64,000 bases of DNA from Pseudomonadota bacterium (GTDB taxonomy: Bacteria; Pseudomonadota; Gammaproteobacteria; Burkholderiales; Casimicrobiaceae), in contig JAFEDD010000011.1 in assembly GCA_018241765.1 (NCBI GenBank), forward strand, positions 56,102-120,101, given 5' to 3'. A model generated the notes under the pieces. That model worked only from the letters and a program-made list of their open reading frames with translations, did not search any database and was not told the origin of the DNA. A program made the position numbers and the translations under genes. This document shows, one piece after another, positions 61,771 to 64,000 of this stretch (within the stretch, counting starts at the first letter, position 1; every line of letters starts with the position of its first letter).

Positions 61771-63251
61771 GCGGCGCTGCGGGCGACGGCGTCGCCGGCC
61801 CCACGCTGCGCCAGCGCCTGCTGTGGCATGTGCTGGTGCCGGTGACGGCGTTGTGGCTGCTGAGTACGGCGCTGGTGATCGAAGTTGCCTACGTCTATAC
61901 CCAGCGTGCCTTCGACCGGGCACTGCTCGATGATGCCTACGCGCTGTCGGCGCACGTGCGCGACGATGGCGCCGGGCAGCGCCTCGAGCTGTCGGCGCGC
62001 GAGCTCGATTCGGTGCTCTTCGATCAAAGCGAAAAGGTGTTCTTCGCCGTGCAGAGCGCCGATGGCCGCACGCTCGCCAGCAACGCGCCGTGGCTCTTGC
62101 GCGCGACGCCGTCTGCCGCCGGCAGCGAAAGTCGCAGCGGCGCCTATGTGCTTGCCGACCGTTATCACGAGGGCGACAGCCTGCGCGTCGTCGATCTCGC
62201 GCTCGGCGACGGCCGTGGCGGCCGTATCGTGCTCGCGCAGACCGTGCGTTCGCGCACGCGGCTGGTGCAGCAGATGCTGCTCTACACCGTGCTGCCCGAG
62301 GCGCTGCTGCTCGTGTTGCTGGGCGGGTGGCTGTGGCGCGCCATCGGAGGCGATCTGGCGCCACTCAAGCGGTTGCAGGAAGCACTCGGCGCGCGCGACA
62401 TGCGCGATCTGTCGCCTGTGGCCACGGTGGCATCGCCGACGCGTGACGTCGCCCAGGTCACGCAGGCGCTCAATGCGCTCTTCGCGCGGGTCGAGGCAGG
62501 CGTCGCCGCGCAGCGCGAGTTCGCGGGCAACGTCGCCCACGAATTGCGCACGCCACTGGCTGGCATTCGCGCGCTGGCCGACTACGGATTGCGCCAGCCG
62601 GACGCCGCCGTGTGGCGGGCGCAACTCGAAGCGATCCGCGCCCGCCAGGAGGACGCGAGCCACCTGATCGATCAGTTGCTGGCGCTCGCCTTTGCCGACG
62701 AAGCGCGCGACACGCTCGCGCTGGCCGATCTCGATCTCGTGCCGATCATCGAGCGCGCCGTCGTTGCCGCCTTGCCGCGCATCGACGCCCGCGGTGGCGA
62801 CATCAGCGTGCATGGACTCGACGGCCCGATCAGCGTGCACGGCAACGAGGGGCTGCTGCTGGCGATGCTCGGCAACCTCATCGACAACGCCGCGCGCCAC
62901 GCCGCCCCGCCCGCCGGAGTGCCGCTTGCCATCGCGCTCGTCATCGACGCCGCCGGGGATGACGCGCACGTCGACCTCGCCGTCCTGGACAACGGTGCCG
63001 GCCTTGGCGAGGCGCTGCCGACGGTGCCGGCGCGCTGGGCACACGTCGGAGACACCGGGGCGGGCAGCGCCGTTGCCGGCACCGGCGGCACCGGGCTCGG
63101 GCTTGCCATCGTCACCCGCTATGCCGAGCTGCTCGGTGCCCGCCTGTTGCTCGAACCGACCAACGGCGGCGGCTTGCGGGCGCGCATCCGGCTGCGGCGC
63201 GGCGGCGCGCTCGTCGCCGCGGGTCAACCGCGTACGGGGGTCGTGCGTTGA
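61767..63251 (+). CDS. Sensor histidine kinase partner of the OmpR-type regulator
   Basis: Encodes 494 residues from a GTG that overlaps the regulator stop (GTGA). Two membrane helices (about 22-43 and 165-190) flank a periplasmic sensor domain. A HAMP-like linker leads to the kinase with H-box AGNVAHELRTPLAGIRALADYG, N-box LLAMLGNLIDNAARHA and G-box LDNGAGLGE with GTGLGLAIV. The periplasmic domain has few histidines or cysteines, so the ligand is not obvious. Sensor for metal or envelope stress is inferred from the locus. Confidence 0.9.
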   Translation: MSGAAGDGVAGPTLRQRLLWHVLVPVTALWLLSTALVIEVAYVYTQRAFDRALLDDAYALSAHVRDDGAGQRLELSARELDSVLFDQSEKVFFAVQSADGRTLASNAPWLLRATPSAAGSESRSGAYVLADRYHEGDSLRVVDLALGDGRGGRIVLAQTVRSRTRLVQQMLLYTVLPEALLLVLLGGWLWRAIGGDLAPLKRLQEALGARDMRDLSPVATVASPTRDVAQVTQALNALFARVEAGVAAQREFAGNVAHELRTPLAGIRALADYGLRQPDAAVWRAQLEAIRARQEDASHLIDQLLALAFADEARDTLALADLDLVPIIERAVVAALPRIDARGGDISVHGLDGPISVHGNEGLLLAMLGNLIDNAARHAAPPAGVPLAIALVIDAAGDDAHVDLAVLDNGAGLGEALPTVPARWAHVGDTGAGSAVAGTGGTGLGLAIVTRYAELLGARLLLEPTNGGGLRARIRLRRGGALVAAGQPRTGVVR

Positions 63252-63357
63252 GGGCGCTGCCGTGCCGGCCGCGGCAATGCGTGCGACCGTCGGCAACCGC
63301 GCGAGCGGTGTTCGTGAACCGATTCACCCTTCATCCCCACCCGAGAGGACTCATCGA

Positions 63358-63684
63358 ATGAAACGCATCATCACCGCGCTCATGGCCGCTGCGCTGCTGG
63401 CCGCACCGCTCTACGCGCTGGACGACAAGCAGGCGAAAAAGGACGTCGCGGCCGCCACCAAGGCGCCGGAGAAGGCACCCGCGCTGATCGACATCAACAC
63501 GGCGAGCGCCAAGCAGCTGGCCACGCTCGATGGCATCGGCGACGCCCGTTCGGCCGCCATCGTCAAACACCGTCCGTACAAGGGCAAGGACGAACTGGTC
63601 GAGAAGAAGATCATCCCGCAGGACGTCTACGACAAGATCAAGGACAAGATCATCGCCAAGCAGTCTGCCGACAAGAAGAAGTAA
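63358..63684 (+). CDS. ComEA-like helix-hairpin-helix protein, exported
   Basis: Encodes 108 residues. A signal peptide (RIITALMAAALLAAPLYA) is followed by a lysine-rich linker and one helix-hairpin-helix unit: LIDINTASAKQLATLDGIG, then DARSAAIVKHRPYKGKDELVEKKIIPQDVYDKIKDKIIA. This is the DNA-binding fold of ComEA, which pulls incoming DNA through the periplasm during transformation. Such small ComEA-like proteins are frequent in betaproteobacteria and not all act in competence. GAGAGGA precedes the ATG. A terminator follows 18 bp after the stop. Confidence 0.88.
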   Translation: MKRIITALMAAALLAAPLYALDDKQAKKDVAAATKAPEKAPALIDINTASAKQLATLDGIGDARSAAIVKHRPYKGKDELVEKKIIPQDVYDKIKDKIIAKQSADKKK

Positions 63685-63702
63685 TTCGCTTGCCGGTCCG
63701 CG

Positions 63703-63744
63703 AACGGGCGCGTCGCCAGCACGGCGGGGCGCCCGTTTCGTTTT
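63703..63744 (+). terminator. Intrinsic terminator after the ComEA-like gene
   Basis: AACGGGCGC (63703-63711) pairs perfectly with GCGCCCGTT (63729-63737) around a 17-nt loop and is followed by TTTCGTTTT. The stem sequence is the same as that of the hairpin at 8796. Confidence 0.7.
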
Positions 63745-63830
63745 CCGGGCGCGCGCTGGCCGCGCTCCATGCGATCATCACGCTCCGCGCTGCCGAGGAG
63801 CCCGCTGCCGAGGAGCCATGAGCCGCCACC

Positions 63831-64000
63831 ATGACGTCTGCCCCATCGCACCCCATGACGGCGTCGCGGCTGGAGCGCGCCTGGCTCGATGCCTGGGGCG
63901 CGCTCGGCGCCACGCCGCCGACGGGGCTGTACGATGCGCTGCTCGCGCGCTGGCAGGAGCCGCATCGGCACTACCACACTAGTGCAGTGTTTCGCTCTTC
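63831..64000 (+). CDS. Predicted metal-dependent HD-superfamily phosphohydrolase, 5' part only
   Basis: Reading from ATG 63831, 56 codons are open to the right edge: SRLERAWLDAWGALGATPPTGLYDALLARWQEPHRHYHT, then SAVFRS. The first part matches the start of the small HD-domain family (COG4339-like) in which EPHRxYHTLxHI carries the first metal ligands. After YHT the expected leucine and histidine are missing and base composition changes. The gene may therefore be interrupted at about 63977, or this protein may simply diverge. The remainder is outside the window. Confidence 0.65.
   Translation, partial: MTSAPSHPMTASRLERAWLDAWGALGATPPTGLYDALLARWQEPHRHYHTSAVFRS

Noticed and set aside
1-64000. CRISPR array, prophage, integrative element or defence island
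   Set aside because: No regular spaced repeats, integrase, phage structural genes, toxin-antitoxin pair or restriction genes were recognised; the gene content is chromosomal housekeeping plus ordinary accessory functions.

Overview
The window reads as chromosomal DNA of a high-G+C betaproteobacterium, most likely Burkholderiales. The evidence is the gene content and order: a Gram-negative trimeric porin, a class I polyhydroxyalkanoate (PHA) module with PhaM, PhaC and PhaB plus a distant BktB-type thiolase, a TctAB transporter with a separate Bug-type receptor, the order exbB-exbD-lpxK-trm112-kdsB, the order yciB-bolA-PPIase, and PP0621-pilS-pilR-ampD. I see no tRNA, rRNA, CRISPR array, prophage or complete insertion sequence. 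The assignment is inference from families, since no search could be run.

Layout. 1-8.2 kb: a truncated PhoH-like gene, a porin after a 750-bp gap, then a forward housekeeping run (site-2 protease, trpS, scpA, scpB, rluB). 7.9-8.7 kb: a reverse DUF2249-hemerythrin pair behind an NsrR-like operator, suggesting nitric-oxide stress. 8.8-16.5 kb: reverse genes tctA, tctB, PPIase, bolA, yciB, ampD, pilR, pilS and PP0621. 16.6-21.2 kb: PHA genes with a ZIP transporter between them. 21.4-29 kb: a secreted S8 peptidase, cysS behind an apparent poly-cysteine attenuator, an XRE-cupin regulator, a DMT exporter, PaiB, a TadA-GNAT fusion and a BamE-like lipoprotein. 29.2-35.5 kb: reverse peroxiredoxin, the DUF1501/DUF1800 pair and xseA. 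35.8-41 kb: glnS and the exbBD-lpxK-trm112-kdsB run. 41-46 kb: small conserved genes, a Bug receptor, tilS and accA. 45.6-48.4 kb: two convergent diguanylate cyclases. 48.6-53.5 kb: a tryptophanase-like lyase with metY, a carboxymuconolactone decarboxylase-like protein, and bktB. 53.5-63.3 kb: a divergent metal-efflux locus (czcCBA with an ArnT-like transferase on one side, a two-component system on the other). The window ends with a ComEA-like protein and the start of an HD-domain gene.

Together the genes describe carbon storage (BktB, PhaB, PhaC, PhaM), lipid A/LPS supply (LpxK, KdsB), translation (TrpS, CysS, GlnS, TilS, TadA, RluB), cyclic-di-GMP signalling and metal/NO stress defence.

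Most notable findings. (1) A 30-codon, probably leaderless ORF with three tandem TGT codons and a fourth TGT, followed by a strong intrinsic terminator immediately before cysS. This looks like cysteine-responsive attenuation. (2) A dispersed family of palindromic repeats of about 95-142 bp with three copies, not explained by any gene. (3) An NsrR-like operator on the hemerythrin operon. (4) A TadA-acetyltransferase fusion. Many starts here are non-ATG, and -10 boxes such as TACACT or TACAAT often lie very close to starts.
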